Source: Catellatospora sp. IY07-71 (GTDB lineage: Bacteria; Actinomycetota; Actinomycetes; Mycobacteriales; Micromonosporaceae). Taken from it: DNA of 64,000 nt. Below are positions 44,220 through 52,958 of the stretch, one piece after another (positions within the stretch are counted from its first letter, which is position 1; the number at the start of each line of letters is the position of its first letter). Below the pieces are notes generated by a model. The model worked only from the letters and a program-made list of their open reading frames with translations. It did no database searches and was not told where the DNA came from. The position numbers and the translations under genes were made by a program. The stretch is taken from assembly GCF_018326265.1 (NCBI RefSeq), contig NZ_AP023360.1, forward strand, positions 2,533,501 through 2,597,500, written 5' to 3'.

Positions 44220-44304
44220 CCTGTCATTTTTGCCTGATCTGAGTGAACAAGAGATGAACTCAGCGGTGCCGCACCATGGCGCGCAGCGGTCGGCCGAACG
44301 GGGG

Positions 44305-44502
44305 TCAGGGCATCGTCGGAATGGCTATCCGGCGCAGCGTGCCGTCGTCGTCGTGCTCCAGGCGCACGCGCTGGCCCAGGCGCAGCAGCCGCAGGCCGGA
44401 CGCGTCGAACGCGGCCCGGTCGAAGGCGACCGGAGTGCCGTCGTCGAGCAGCAGCGAGCCGGTGCGGGAATCGGGGTCGAACGTGGCGACGGTGCCCTGC
44501 AT
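44305..44502 (-). CDS. Small cold-shock-like protein
   Basis: 65 residues. [32 protein letters not shown] follows the first strands of a cold-shock/OB fold (G-V-x-F-x-G-x-G pattern), but the aromatic RNA-binding residues of classical Csp are mostly missing, so nucleic-acid binding is uncertain. Start at ATG 44502, with TAGCGT 7 nt upstream and an overlapping GAGG. Between ppk and cofC, same strand. Confidence 0.6.
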   Translation of the reverse strand: MQGTVATFDPDSRTGSLLLDDGTPVAFDRAAFDASGLRLLRLGQRVRLEHDDDGTLRRIAIPTMP

Positions 44503-44509
44503 GGCCCTC

Positions 44510-44515
44510 ACGCTA
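44510..44515 (-). promoter_or_regulatory. -10 box for the small cold-shock-like gene
   Basis: TAGCGT on the minus strand, 7 nt before ATG 44502. It lies at the 3' end of cofC. Confidence 0.4.
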
Positions 44516-45103
44516 CGCCTTCGCGCCCGTGGGCAGCAGTCCCCAGCCCCGTACCACGGCCAGGTCGTCGGCGGTGTCCACGTCGCGGCGCAGCGTCGGC
44601 CAGTCGCCGGTCAGCCGGGCCGCGCCCGTGCGCTCGTGCGCGGCGGCCGAGCCGGAGCCGAATCGCGGGTCCAGCGGCCGTCCCGGCGCGGCCACCAGCA
44701 GCACCGTGCCCACCCCGGCGGCGTCGGGCACGAAGGCACGCCGCCCGCCCGCCGCGGCCAGGGCCTGCGCCAGCTCCGCCGGGCGCAGCGCGGGCAGGTC
44801 GGCCGGGAGCGCGGCCACCGGCCCGGTCACTTCAGCGGCTGCCCGGCGCAGCGCGTCGTTGAGATCACGCCCGTGGTCGGCGGCCACGTCCGCGCCGCAG
44901 CCGCGCAGCTCCGCCGCGGCCACCGGGTCCCGGGTCACCACCAGCACGCGGGCCACCCCCGCCGCCGTCAGCGCGGCCCGGACCGTGGCGAGGGCCAGCG
45001 CCAGCACCAGATCCTCGTGATCGGGCGCGGCGCCACGCAGCCGGCTCTTCGCCTCGGCCAGCGGCTTCAGCGGCACCAGCACGGTGACTCCGGGTGCGTA
45101 CAC
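44513..45103 (-). CDS. cofC: 2-phospho-L-lactate (or PEP) guanylyltransferase
   Basis: Activates 2-phospholactate or phosphoenolpyruvate with GTP in coenzyme F420 synthesis (CofC/FbiD). 196 residues from GTG 45103. Nucleotidyltransferase fold: VLVPLKPLAEAKSRL at the N-terminus, VLVVTRDPVAAAELR, the region DVAADHGRDLNDALRRA, then VAALPADLPALRPAEL with the metal Asp, and RRDVDTADDLAVV. It fits with the F420:NADP reductase in this window. Confidence 0.9.
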   Translation of the reverse strand: MYAPGVTVLVPLKPLAEAKSRLRGAAPDHEDLVLALALATVRAALTAAGVARVLVVTRDPVAAAELRGCGADVAADHGRDLNDALRRAAAEVTGPVAALPADLPALRPAELAQALAAAGGRRAFVPDAAGVGTVLLVAAPGRPLDPRFGSGSAAAHERTGAARLTGDWPTLRRDVDTADDLAVVRGWGLLPTGAKA

Positions 45104-45338
45104 TCGGCCATTCTGGCAGCCCGGCCGGGCGGTCGGCCGGGCGGCGGCCTCCGGCGGCTGAGGCCCACCTCCAGCCGGACATGGCATGATGCGCTGAACG
45201 TGGACGGCACACCGGCACGTCACGGCCGTGACCGGCCGGTCGTGCCGGGCACCCCGGCGCGGTGGCGGACCGCGGGCGGGCGGGTTAGCACGCACCCTCG
45301 CACGGGCAGGTGTACGGGTGGACGACAGGGAGGCTTCG

Positions 45339-46100
45339 TTGGCGCGGCGCAGGCTGGGCTTCTGGCAGCGGTTCGCGGTGTGCTTGGTCAAGCCGCCGAT
45401 GATCGCGCTGACCAGGCGGGACTGGCGCGGCTGGGAGCACGTCCCGGCCGAGGGCGGGGTCATCCTCGCGGTCAACCACGTGTCGCACGCCGACCCGTTC
45501 ACCACCGCGCACTACGTCTACGACTCCGGCCGCTGGCCGCAGTTCCTGGGCAAGGAGAGCGTCTTCCGGATCCCGCTCGCGGGCCGGATCCTCCACTGGT
45601 GCAAGCAGATCCCGGTGCACCGGGGCACGGCCGACGCGGTCAAGGCGCTCGACGCGGCAGTGGACGCGGTGCGCGAGGGCGCCTGCGTGGTGATCTACCC
45701 GGAGGGCACCACCACCAAGGAGCCCGAGCTGTGGCCGATGCGCGGCAAGACCGGCGTGGCCCGGCTGGCGCTGGCCACCGGCGCCCCGGTCATCCCGGTC
45801 GCCACCTGGGGTCCGGAGAAGATCTTCGACCCGCGTACCAAGAAGGTCCGGCTGCTGCCGAAGATCCCGGTGTCGCTGTGGGCGGGTCCGCCGGTCGACC
45901 TGTCGAAATGGGCCGGGGCCGAGCCGACCGGCGCCGTGCTGAACGAGATGACCGACGCCGTGATGCTGCGCCTGCGCGACATGCTGGCCGAGATCCGGGG
46001 CGAGACGCCGCCGCCGCTGTGGGGCGTGCGCGACGATTCCGCCAGGAACGGCCAGGCTGATTCCGCCAGGAACGGCCAGGCAAAGGACGGTGCCCGATGA
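45339..46100 (+). CDS. plsC: 1-acyl-sn-glycerol-3-phosphate acyltransferase
   Basis: Acylates lysophosphatidate to phosphatidate at the membrane. 253 residues if read from TTG 45339, which has AGGGAGG at ideal spacing; GTG codons upstream lack an SD. Block I is [12 protein letters not shown] (H-x4-D), block [19 protein letters not shown], block [13 protein letters not shown], block [20 protein letters not shown]. The C-terminus carries a 24-bp tandem duplication coding DSARNGQA twice. The stop overlaps the gpsA start (ATGA), a fitting glycerolipid pair. Confidence 0.9.
   Translation: MARRRLGFWQRFAVCLVKPPMIALTRRDWRGWEHVPAEGGVILAVNHVSHADPFTTAHYVYDSGRWPQFLGKESVFRIPLAGRILHWCKQIPVHRGTADAVKALDAAVDAVREGACVVIYPEGTTTKEPELWPMRGKTGVARLALATGAPVIPVATWGPEKIFDPRTKKVRLLPKIPVSLWAGPPVDLSKWAGAEPTGAVLNEMTDAVMLRLRDMLAEIRGETPPPLWGVRDDSARNGQADSARNGQAKDGAR
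46035..46082 (+). repeat. 24-bp tandem duplication in the plsC tail
   Basis: GATTCCGCCAGGAACGGCCAGGC(T/A) occurs twice in direct tandem (46035-46058, 46059-46082), differing only in the last base. In frame, adds eight residues. Confidence 0.9.
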
Positions 46101-47089
46101 AGGCGGCCGTGCTGGGCGCGGGGTCGTGGGGCACCGCGTTCGCGAAGATCCTCGGCGACGCCGGCAACGACGTGGTCCTGTGGGCCCGGCGGCCGGAGAT
46201 CGCCGCCGCCATCCGCGAGACCGGCTGCAACCCGGAATACCTGGAGGGCACCCGGCTGGGCGAGCGGGTCACCGCGACCGCCTCCGCGACGGAGGCGATC
46301 AAGGGCGCGGAGCTGGTCGTGCTGGCCGTGCCGTCGCAGACGCTGCGCACCAACCTCGGCGACTGGGCGGCCGACCTCACCGCCGACTCGACCCTCATCT
46401 CGCTCATGAAGGGCATCGAGCTGGGCACCACCCAGCGGATGAGCGAGGTCATCGTGGAGGCCGGCCGGGTCGCGCCCGAGCGGGTCGCCGTGGTCAGCGG
46501 GCCGAACCTGGCCGGCGAGATCGCGCTGGAGCAGCCCGCCGCGACCGTGGTGGCGTGCACCGACATCGACCGGGCCACCCGGGTGCAGCGGGCGATCACC
46601 ACGCCCTACTTCCGGCCGTACACCAACGACGACGTGGTGGGGTGCGAGCTGGGCGGGGCGGTCAAGAACGTGATCGCGCTGGCGTTCGGCATCGCGCACG
46701 CCATGGGCCTGGGCGACAACACCAAGGCCACGCTGATCACCCGAGGGCTGGCCGAGACCGCCCGCCTCGGCGTCGCGCTCGGCGCGGACCCGCTGACCTT
46801 CTCCGGCCTGGCCGGGCTCGGCGACCTGGTCGCCACCTGCATGTCGCCGCTGTCGCGCAACCGGACCTTCGGCGAGCACCTGGGCCGGGGCAAGACGCTG
46901 GAGCAGGCCCAGGCGGCGACCCGGTACACCGCCGAGGGCGTCAAGAGCTGCCTGGCCATCCGCGACCTGGCCCGCTCGCACGGCGTCGAGATGCCGATCA
47001 CCGAGCAGGTCGAGCGGGTGTGCCACGAGGGCGTGGACCCGAAGGTCGCGGTCGCGGCCCTGATGTCCCGCTCGACCAAGGCGGAGTGA
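46097..47089 (+). CDS. gpsA: Glycerol-3-phosphate dehydrogenase [NAD(P)+]
   Basis: Reduces dihydroxyacetone phosphate to sn-glycerol-3-phosphate, the backbone for phospholipids. 330 residues. Dinucleotide-binding motif [15 protein letters not shown] at 4-18, [30 protein letters not shown], the catalytic Lys in [13 protein letters not shown], and [11 protein letters not shown] near the C-terminus. ATG 46097 overlaps the plsC stop, so both are translated together. Confidence 0.96.
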   Translation: MKAAVLGAGSWGTAFAKILGDAGNDVVLWARRPEIAAAIRETGCNPEYLEGTRLGERVTATASATEAIKGAELVVLAVPSQTLRTNLGDWAADLTADSTLISLMKGIELGTTQRMSEVIVEAGRVAPERVAVVSGPNLAGEIALEQPAATVVACTDIDRATRVQRAITTPYFRPYTNDDVVGCELGGAVKNVIALAFGIAHAMGLGDNTKATLITRGLAETARLGVALGADPLTFSGLAGLGDLVATCMSPLSRNRTFGEHLGRGKTLEQAQAATRYTAEGVKSCLAIRDLARSHGVEMPITEQVERVCHEGVDPKVAVAALMSRSTKAE

Positions 47090-47093
47090 CCGC

Positions 47094-47099
47094 TACCGT
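47094..47099 (+). promoter_or_regulatory. -10 box of leaderless promoter for the PLP sulfur enzyme
   Basis: TACCGT followed by CGGAGC and ATG 47106. Confidence 0.5.
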
Positions 47100-47105
47100 C
47101 GGAGC

Positions 47106-48203
47106 ATGAGTTCGCAGTACGGGGACAGCACCCGTTCCCTTCACGCAGGCATGCCCGCACCCGTGCCCGGAGCACCGATGCTCCCGGGACCCGTCTTCGC
47201 CGCGCCGTACCACCTGGACCCGGCGGGCTGGACCCCGGGCACCGACGGGTACGGCCGGGGCGACAACCCCACACGGCGCCTGCTGGAGGACGCGATCGGC
47301 GAACTGGAGGGCGGCGGCTGCCTCGCCTTCGCCAGCGGGCAGGCGGCGATCACGGCGCTGCTGATGACCGTGCTGCGCCCGGGGGACACCGTGATGATCC
47401 CCTCGGACGGGTACTACAACGTGCGCTCCTTCGCCGCGTCCACGCTGGCCGGGCTCGGGATCACCACTGTCGAGGCGCCCACCGCCGGGCCGTATCCGTC
47501 GTTCGAGGGCGTGCGGTTGGTGCTGCTGGAGACCCCGGCCAACCCCGGCCTGGACCTGGTGGACATCGCCGCGGTCGCGCGGGCCGCGCACGCCGCCGGG
47601 GCGCTGGTCGCGGTCGACAACACCACCGCGACACCGCTGTCGCAGCGGCCGCTGGAGCTGGGCGCGGACGTCGTCGTCGCGTCCGGCACCAAGGCCCTGG
47701 CCGGGCACTCCGACATGCTGCTCGGGTACACCGCGACGAACGACGCGGAGCTGCTGGACGGGATGCGGCAGTGGCGCACCCTGGCCGGCGCCGTGCCCAG
47801 CCCGTTCGACTGCTGGCTGGCCCGCCGCTCCATGGGCACCCTGGCGCTGCGGCTGCGGCAGCAGTCCGCCAACGCGGCCGCGGCGGTCAAGCTGCTGCGC
47901 GAGCACCCGCTGGCCGACGCCGTCCGCTGGGCGGGGGACTCCGAGCTGGCCGCCCGGCAGATGCGGATCATCCCGGGGCTGGTCTCCTTCGAGCTGCCCT
48001 CGGCCGAGCACGTGGCGGCGTTCCTGCGCGCCTCGGCGCTGGTCATGGCGGCCACCAGCTTCGGCGGCCTGCACTCCAGCGCCGACCGCCGCCACCAGTG
48101 GGGCGACAGCGTCGCACCCGGCTTCGTCCGCCTCTCCTGCGGCATCGAGGACACCGACGACCTCCTCGCCGACCTCACCAAGTCCCTCGACGCCGCCGGC
48201 TGA
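47106..48203 (+). CDS. Cystathionine gamma-lyase/synthase-family PLP enzyme
   Basis: 365 residues of the Cys/Met-metabolism PLP family (fold type I). SD/aromatic cofactor contacts are in FASGQAAITALLMTVL and GYYNVRSFAAST; VDNTTATPLSQRPLELGADVV holds the PLP-binding Asp, and the Schiff-base lysine is in ASGTKALAGHSDMLLGY. The C-terminus has FVRLSCGIEDTDDLL. Whether it makes or splits cystathionine cannot be told from sequence; relatives next to gpsA are called cystathionine gamma-lyase. Confidence 0.88.
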   Translation: MSSQYGDSTRSLHAGMPAPVPGAPMLPGPVFAAPYHLDPAGWTPGTDGYGRGDNPTRRLLEDAIGELEGGGCLAFASGQAAITALLMTVLRPGDTVMIPSDGYYNVRSFAASTLAGLGITTVEAPTAGPYPSFEGVRLVLLETPANPGLDLVDIAAVARAAHAAGALVAVDNTTATPLSQRPLELGADVVVASGTKALAGHSDMLLGYTATNDAELLDGMRQWRTLAGAVPSPFDCWLARRSMGTLALRLRQQSANAAAAVKLLREHPLADAVRWAGDSELAARQMRIIPGLVSFELPSAEHVAAFLRASALVMAATSFGGLHSSADRRHQWGDSVAPGFVRLSCGIEDTDDLLADLTKSLDAAG

Positions 48204-48234
48204 CCGTCCGACGCGGCCCCGGCCGTCCGCGGCG

Positions 48235-48313
48235 TTGATCGTCCGACTTGCCTGGCACATGGGCGTATCTTGGGCTCGCTTTCGCCCAGGTGCCAGGCAA
48301 GTCCGTGGATCAA
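48235..48313. repeat. GATCGTCCGACTTGCC hairpin family, copy 2
   Basis: TTGATCGTCCGACTTGCCTGGCA ... TGCCAGGCAAGTCCGTGGATCAA with inner GGGCG / CGCCC. Lies between convergent genes. Confidence 0.85.
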
Positions 48314-48372
48314 GCCCCGCCGGGCTCCGCGGGAGGCGGGGCGATCATCGCCGGGACGGGCGGCGGCCGGGG

Positions 48373-48894
48373 TCAGGCAGGGGCCGGAGCGGGGGCGGCG
48401 GTGGGCTGCTCGGCGGCGGCGAGGGCCAGGATGTGGCGGCGGACGATGAGCAGCGGGACGAGGCCGAAGACGCCGAACGAGCAGTCGATCGGGATCCACC
48501 ACCAGGGCAGGTCCCGGATCGGGGCCATGATCAGGGCCAGCGGGATGACCGCGACGCAGCACAGCATCGCCCAGTGGATCACCCAGAGGTTGCGCACCGG
48601 GTCGCGGAACGGGCCGTAGAAGGCCATCCCGATCACCAGGTGGGCGAAGGCCAGCCAGTCCGTGCCGTACAGCAGGAACGGGAAGTCCCGGTCCGCCGTC
48701 TCCAGCCCTGCCCGGACCGTGCCGATGAAGTCCACGAGGGCGTCCGGCGCGGGCAGCCGGCTTTCCCGGAGCAGGCCGTCCAGCCAGCGGACCTCGGTGA
48801 CCAGTGGAAAAGCCGTCGCGCCGCTCAGCACGAGGCAGATGATGAAGAGGACCAGCCAGGTCCGGATGCGCCGCAGGCGCGCGTGAGGGGTCAC
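48373..48894 (-). CDS. Four-helix membrane protein of unknown function
   Basis: 173 residues from GTG 48894, chosen because TACCAT lies 8 nt upstream (leaderless). Helices: LVLFIICLVLSGATAFPL, WLAFAHLVIGMAFYG, WVIHWAMLCCVAVIPLALI and CSFGVFGLVPLLIVRRHIL; the motif WWWIPIDCSFGVFGLVPL is conspicuous. C-terminal Pro/Ala tail. No family assigned. Confidence 0.65.
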   Translation of the reverse strand: MTPHARLRRIRTWLVLFIICLVLSGATAFPLVTEVRWLDGLLRESRLPAPDALVDFIGTVRAGLETADRDFPFLLYGTDWLAFAHLVIGMAFYGPFRDPVRNLWVIHWAMLCCVAVIPLALIMAPIRDLPWWWIPIDCSFGVFGLVPLLIVRRHILALAAAEQPTAAPAPAPA

Positions 48895-48902
48895 GCTGCG
48901 GG

Positions 48903-48908
48903 ATGGTA
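48903..48908 (-). promoter_or_regulatory. -10 box of leaderless promoter for the four-helix protein
   Basis: TACCAT on the minus strand, 8 nt before GTG 48894. Confidence 0.45.
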
Positions 48909-48963
48909 GTGCCACTCTCGGGTGCCCGTGACGTGCTCTTCACCGGATCCCCACAACGCACGG

Positions 48964-48969
48964 TAGGGT
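48964..48969 (+). promoter_or_regulatory. -10 box of leaderless promoter for ddl
   Basis: TAGGGT followed by CAGCCGC and GTG 48977; no SD. Confidence 0.55.
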
Positions 48970-48976
48970 CAGCCGC

Positions 48977-50086
48977 GTGAGTGAAAGCAGCCAGCGTAAG
49001 ACCCGTGTCGCCGTAGTCTTCGGCGGCCGCAGCACCGAGCACGCCATCTCCTGCGTCAGCGCGGGCAGCATCCTCGGCGCGCTCGACCCGGCCGAGTTCG
49101 AGGTCGTCCCGGTCGGCATCACCCGCGAGGGCCGCTGGGTGCTCACCTCGGGCGACCCGGCGCAGCTCGCCATCACCGGCAGCAGCCTGCCCGAGATCAC
49201 CGCCGCGTCCGGCCGGGCCGTCGTGCTGCCCGCCGACCCCACCAACCGTGAGCTGGTCGTGCTGGAGCCCGCCGAGGGCGCCGCCGCGCTGGCCGGGGTG
49301 GACGTCGTCTTCCCCGCGCTGCACGGGGCGTACGGCGAGGACGGCACCATCCAGGGCCTGCTGGAGATGGCGGGCGTGCCGTACGTCGGCGCGAACGTGT
49401 TCGCCTCCGCGGCCGCCATGGACAAGGAGTTCACCAAGAAGCTGGCCGCCGCCGAGGGCATCCCGGTCGGGCCGTACGTGGTGCTGCGGGCCGGGCAGGA
49501 GCTGACCGAGGCGGACAAGGAGCGGCTGGGCCTGCCGGTGTTCGTCAAGCCGTCCCGGGCCGGCTCGTCGTTCGGCATCACCAAGGTGAACAGCTGGGAC
49601 CAGCTCGACGCGGCGCTGGCCAAGGCGCGCGCGATCGACCCGAAGGTGCTCGTCGAGCAGGGCATCGTCGGCCGCGAGGTCGAGTGCGGCGTGCTGGAGA
49701 GCGAGGTCGGCGGCAGCCCCGAGGCGTCCCTGCTGGCCGAGATCCGGGTGGTGTCCGGCGGCCACGAGTTCTACGACTTCGAGGCGAAGTACCTCGGCGA
49801 GGACTGCGAGTACGACCTGCCCGCGAACCTGCCCGCCGAGGTCGCCGCACGGGTCCAGGAGCTGGCGGTCCGCACCTTCACCGCGCTGGACTGTGCGGGG
49901 CTGGCCCGGGTCGACTTCTTCGTCACCGACGACCTGCAGGTCTACCTCAACGAGATCAACACGATGCCGGGCTTCACCTCGACGAGCATGTTCCCGCGCA
50001 TGTGGGCGGCCAGCGGCCTCGACTACGCCAAGCTCGTGTCCCGCCTGGTCCGCACCGCGCAGCGCCGCGGCACGGGTCTCCACTAG
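48977..50086 (+). CDS. ddl: D-alanine--D-alanine ligase
   Basis: Joins two D-Ala with ATP for peptidoglycan precursors. 369 residues, ATP-grasp fold. [21 protein letters not shown] at the N-terminus, [53 protein letters not shown], and the Mg2+-binding [16 protein letters not shown]. The omega-loop reads YDFEAKY, the Tyr type specific for D-Ala-D-Ala rather than the D-lactate ligases of vancomycin resistance. GTG 48977, probably leaderless. Confidence 0.96.
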   Translation: MSESSQRKTRVAVVFGGRSTEHAISCVSAGSILGALDPAEFEVVPVGITREGRWVLTSGDPAQLAITGSSLPEITAASGRAVVLPADPTNRELVVLEPAEGAAALAGVDVVFPALHGAYGEDGTIQGLLEMAGVPYVGANVFASAAAMDKEFTKKLAAAEGIPVGPYVVLRAGQELTEADKERLGLPVFVKPSRAGSSFGITKVNSWDQLDAALAKARAIDPKVLVEQGIVGREVECGVLESEVGGSPEASLLAEIRVVSGGHEFYDFEAKYLGEDCEYDLPANLPAEVAARVQELAVRTFTALDCAGLARVDFFVTDDLQVYLNEINTMPGFTSTSMFPRMWAASGLDYAKLVSRLVRTAQRRGTGLH

Positions 50087-50102
50087 CCCTTTCGTGTTCG
50101 AA

Positions 50103-50135
50103 GCCTCGCCATGCTGTCAGCGCAGCATGGCGAGC
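50103..50135. repeat. GCCATGCTGTCAG hairpin family, copy 2
   Basis: GCCTCGCCATGCTG - TCAGCG - CAGCATGGCGAGC. It abuts the DUF3515 stop on one side and is 16 nt from the ddl stop on the other, as a bidirectional terminator would be. Related to the element at 34837. Confidence 0.7.
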
Positions 50136-50714
50136 TCAACCGCGGGTGGCGCAGCCGGCGGGGATGGTGGCGGCGGAGGGGACGGTCGCGACCAGGGTGT
50201 TCGACAGGCCGATGATCCACTGGCCGGGTGGCTGGTACGCCAGCGGCATCGTGACCCGCACCGGCACCTCGCGGTCGACCGTGGTCCACACCTCGTCGCT
50301 CTGGTGCCAGCAGACGCCGTTCAGCGTCCACACCTTCACCTCGGGGGCGAGGCTGGGCACCGGCGCGGCGCCGCAGGCGACGGTCACCGCAGGATCGCCG
50401 TACGCGGCGTTCTGCTCGTGGCCCGCGGTGACGTCGCGGCGCGGCAGGTCCTGCAGCCGGTCGGGCAGCTGGGACAGCAGCGCGCGGCACACGGTGGTCT
50501 GGCGCGCGTTCAGCGTGGGCGCGGGCACCGCCACCGGGGCCGTCGGCATGACCCGCGGCGCGGCGCTCGCGCTCGGCGCCGGAGCGGGCTCCGCCGGGGG
50601 GCGCATGGCCTGGAAGAAGCCGAACCCGGCGGCCAGCGCCAGGGGCACCGCGATCGCGGTCGCGATCGTCTTCGCGGAGCGGTCGCCCGACCGTGCCGTC
50701 TGGTCGTTACTCAT
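50136..50714 (-). CDS. DUF3515 membrane-anchored protein
   Basis: 192 residues. One helix (KTIATAIAVPLALAAGFGFFQAM at about 15-37), a Pro/Ala linker, then an outer domain with Cys in TTVCRALLSQLPDRLQDLPRR, TVACGA, GVCWH and AGCATRG (two likely disulfides) and the DUF3515 motif YGDPAVTVACG. ATG 50714 overlaps the stop of the Lrp-sensor gene (ATGA). The set ddl, DUF3515, Lrp sensor domain, thiL is a common actinobacterial neighbourhood. Function unknown. Confidence 0.85.
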   Translation of the reverse strand: MSNDQTARSGDRSAKTIATAIAVPLALAAGFGFFQAMRPPAEPAPAPSASAAPRVMPTAPVAVPAPTLNARQTTVCRALLSQLPDRLQDLPRRDVTAGHEQNAAYGDPAVTVACGAAPVPSLAPEVKVWTLNGVCWHQSDEVWTTVDREVPVRVTMPLAYQPPGQWIIGLSNTLVATVPSAATIPAGCATRG

Positions 50715-50944
50715 AGGTGGATGATCGGGCACGTGAGCGTACGGGTGATGTTGGGGATCAGCTGTATCTGTGAGAGCACGAGTTTGCCGAGCTCGTCGAC
50801 GGTGTTCGCCTCCACCATGGCGATCACGTCGTACGGGCCGGTCACCGCGTCCACCCGGGTGACACCCTGGATCTCGCCGATGGCCGCGGAGACGTCGACG
50901 GAGCGCCCCACCGACGTCTGAATCAGGATGTAAGCGTGAACCAC
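50711..50944 (-). CDS. Stand-alone Lrp/AsnC ligand-binding (RAM) domain
   Basis: 77 residues from GTG 50944 with SD AAGGAG. Only the alpha/beta effector domain of Lrp regulators is present (VHAYILIQTSVG, IQGVTRVDAVTGPYDVIAMVEA, LVLSQIQLIPNITRTLTC); no helix-turn-helix. Such proteins assemble as rings and may bind amino acids, but cannot bind DNA alone. Coupled to the DUF3515 gene by an ATGA overlap. Confidence 0.9.
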   Translation of the reverse strand: MVHAYILIQTSVGRSVDVSAAIGEIQGVTRVDAVTGPYDVIAMVEANTVDELGKLVLSQIQLIPNITRTLTCPIIHL

Positions 50945-51063
50945 GGACGACTCCTTCACCACGTGCCGCCAGTGAAAGTACCTCACTGAGGGTGCACAGG
51001 CCGCGGCAGGAGGCGCAAGGGCGAGGAAGGGAACAGTATGGGATCACCTGGCGAGGGGACGGC

Positions 51064-52005
51064 ATGAGCGTCGCGCGGACCGGCGAGTTCGGGCTGATCG
51101 AGCGGGTGGTGGCGCGGCTGGGCACCGGCCCGGCCACCATCATCGGGCCCGGCGACGACGCGGCGCTGGTGACCGCCTCCGACGGGCGGGTCGTCGCCTC
51201 CACCGACGTGCTCGTCGAGGGCCGGCACTTCCGGCGCGACTGGGCCGAGGCCGAGGACATCGGCCGACGCGCCGCCGCGGCCAACCTCGCCGACATCGCG
51301 GCGATGGGCGCCACGGCGACCGCGCTGCTGGTGGGCCTGTGCATGCCGCCGGACCTGGACGCGGCCTGGGCGGAGCAGCTCGCGGACGGGCTGGCCACCG
51401 AGGCCGCGCTGGTCGGGGCGAGCGTCGTCGGCGGCGACATGACCGCCAGCCCGACCCTGACCATCGCCGTCACCGCCCTGGGCGACCTGCACGGGCTGCC
51501 GCCGGTGCTGCGCTCGGGCGCGCGGCCGGGGGATCTGGTCGCGCTGGCCGGGCGGGTCGGTTACGCCGCCGCCGGGTACACCGTGCTGTCGCGGGGGTTC
51601 CGCACGCCGAAGCTGCTGGTCGAGGCGTATCGGCGGCCGGTGGTGCCGTATGCGCTGGGTCCCGCGGCGGGCCGCGCCGGCGCCACCGCGATGATCGACG
51701 TGTCGGACGGGCTCATCGCCGACCTCGGGCACATCGCCGCCGCCAGCAAGGTCGGCGTCAACCTCAACCGCAGCGCGTTCAAGGTCCCGGAGCAGATGCG
51801 CGACGCGGCGCTCGCGCTCGGCGTCGACCCGTACCAGTGGCTGCTGGCCGGTGGCGACGATCACGCGCTGGCCGCGACGTTCCCGCCCGGCTCGGCGCTG
51901 CCGGACGGGTGGCAGTTCATCGGCGAGGTGACCGACGGCACCACGGTCACCGTGGACAGCCGCCCGTGGTACGGCCCCAAGGGGTGGGACCACTTCCGGG
52001 CGTGA
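51064..52005 (+). CDS. thiL: Thiamine-monophosphate kinase
   Basis: Phosphorylates thiamine phosphate to the active diphosphate. 313 residues. FGLIERVV at the N-terminus, the Mg-ATP site IIGPGDDAALV, DVLVEGRHFRRDW, AAANLADIAAMGATATALLVGL, VVGGDMTASPTLTI, DVSDGLIADLGHIA and LLAGGDDHAL. ATG 51064 follows GAGGGGA; earlier in-frame codons lack an SD. Confidence 0.95.
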   Translation: MSVARTGEFGLIERVVARLGTGPATIIGPGDDAALVTASDGRVVASTDVLVEGRHFRRDWAEAEDIGRRAAAANLADIAAMGATATALLVGLCMPPDLDAAWAEQLADGLATEAALVGASVVGGDMTASPTLTIAVTALGDLHGLPPVLRSGARPGDLVALAGRVGYAAAGYTVLSRGFRTPKLLVEAYRRPVVPYALGPAAGRAGATAMIDVSDGLIADLGHIAAASKVGVNLNRSAFKVPEQMRDAALALGVDPYQWLLAGGDDHALAATFPPGSALPDGWQFIGEVTDGTTVTVDSRPWYGPKGWDHFRA

Positions 52006-52018
52006 CCTGCTTGATCAG

Positions 52019-52024
52019 TATCCT
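52019..52024 (+). promoter_or_regulatory. -10 box of leaderless promoter for the acetyltransferase at 52032
   Basis: TATCCT followed by CGGCGCC and GTG 52032. Confidence 0.5.
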
Positions 52025-52031
52025 CGGCGCC

Positions 52032-52496
52032 GTGACCCAGATTGAGATCAGGCCGACGCGGTACGGCGCGCCGGTAGCCCGCAAGCTGATCGCCGAGCTC
52101 ATGGCTGACCTGGCCGAACGCTACGGCGACTCCGACGCCACGCCGATCGAGGCGGTCGAGTTCGACCCGCCGGACGGCGGTTTCTTCGTGGCGTACCTCG
52201 ACGGCGCGGCGGTCGGCTGCGGAGGCTGGCGCAGCTTCGGCGGCTCGGAGGACGTCGCGGAGATCAAGCGCGTCTACACCTCGGCCGATGGGCGAGGTAA
52301 GGGCGTCGCGCGGGCGGTCATGACGGCGCTGGAGACCGACGCGCGGGCGCACGGCCGGGTGCGCGCCATCCTGGAGACCGGACTCGCGCAGCCCGAGGCG
52401 ATCGCCCTCTACCAGGCCATCGGCTACCAGCCCATCGAGAACTTCGGCCACTACCGCGACAAGCCCGGCTGCCGCTCCTTCGGCCGCGCCCTCTGA
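52032..52496 (+). CDS. GNAT-family N-acetyltransferase
   Basis: 154 residues from GTG 52032. Acetyl-CoA loop TSADGRGKGVARAVMTALE, preceded by AEIKRVY; ILETGLAQPEAIALYQAIGYQPIENFGHY is the distal part. DGAAVGCGGWRSF is the central strand pair. Small and single-domain; substrate unknown. A 15-bp hairpin follows, shared with convergent rpmB. Confidence 0.88.
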   Translation: MTQIEIRPTRYGAPVARKLIAELMADLAERYGDSDATPIEAVEFDPPDGGFFVAYLDGAAVGCGGWRSFGGSEDVAEIKRVYTSADGRGKGVARAVMTALETDARAHGRVRAILETGLAQPEAIALYQAIGYQPIENFGHYRDKPGCRSFGRAL

Positions 52497-52516
52497 GCGT
52501 CACACGCCAGGACGGC

Positions 52517-52552
52517 GAAGAGGCCGCCGAGCTGGTGCTCGGCGGCCTCTTC
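52517..52552. terminator. Bidirectional hairpin terminator between acetyltransferase and rpmB
   Basis: GAAGAGGCCGCCGAG - CTGGTG - CTCGGCGGCCTCTTC, 15-bp perfect arms between convergent genes. Confidence 0.8.
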
Positions 52553-52563
52553 GTGAGTCTGCG

Positions 52564-52755
52564 TCAGGCGCGGGTGACCTTGCCGGCCTTCAGGCACGAG
52601 GTGCAGGCCTGGACCTTCTTGGAGTTGCCGCCACCGGCGGGGGTGCGCACCGTCTGGATGTTCGGGTTCCAGCGACGGTTGGTCTTCTTCTTCGACCACG
52701 GCACGTTGTGACCGAAGCCCGGTCCCTTGCCACAGACGTCGCACACGCTAGCCAC
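52564..52755 (-). CDS. rpmB: Ribosomal protein L28 (zinc-binding form)
   Basis: 63 residues. Keeps two CxxC pairs (CDVCGKGPGFG and CTSCLKAG), so it is the C+ zinc-binding form; many actinomycetes also have a C-minus copy used under zinc starvation. NRRWNPNIQTV is the family core. GGAGAA-type SD before ATG 52755. Divergent from the FakA-like kinase and recG, as in many bacteria. Confidence 0.96.
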   Translation of the reverse strand: MASVCDVCGKGPGFGHNVPWSKKKTNRRWNPNIQTVRTPAGGGNSKKVQACTSCLKAGKVTRA

Positions 52756-52945
52756 GGGATTCTCCTGAGTTCGTCTTGATCAACTACCCGACCAAGCGTC
52801 ACTGTGCCGGGAACTTCGCCAGGGTACCTGACGCGCATGGCACGTGCCCAATCGGGGCGGAGCCACCCGGCGCCGACGCGCCCGGTGTGGCTGGCATGAC
52901 TGTACCGCCCGCCACGCCGTGCGTGAGAAGCGGGTGCGGCACCGA

Positions 52946-52951
52946 TAGGCT
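52946..52951 (+). promoter_or_regulatory. -10 box of leaderless promoter for the FakA-like gene
   Basis: TAGGCT followed by GGCGGCC and GTG 52959. Confidence 0.5.
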
Positions 52952-52958
52952 GGCGGCC

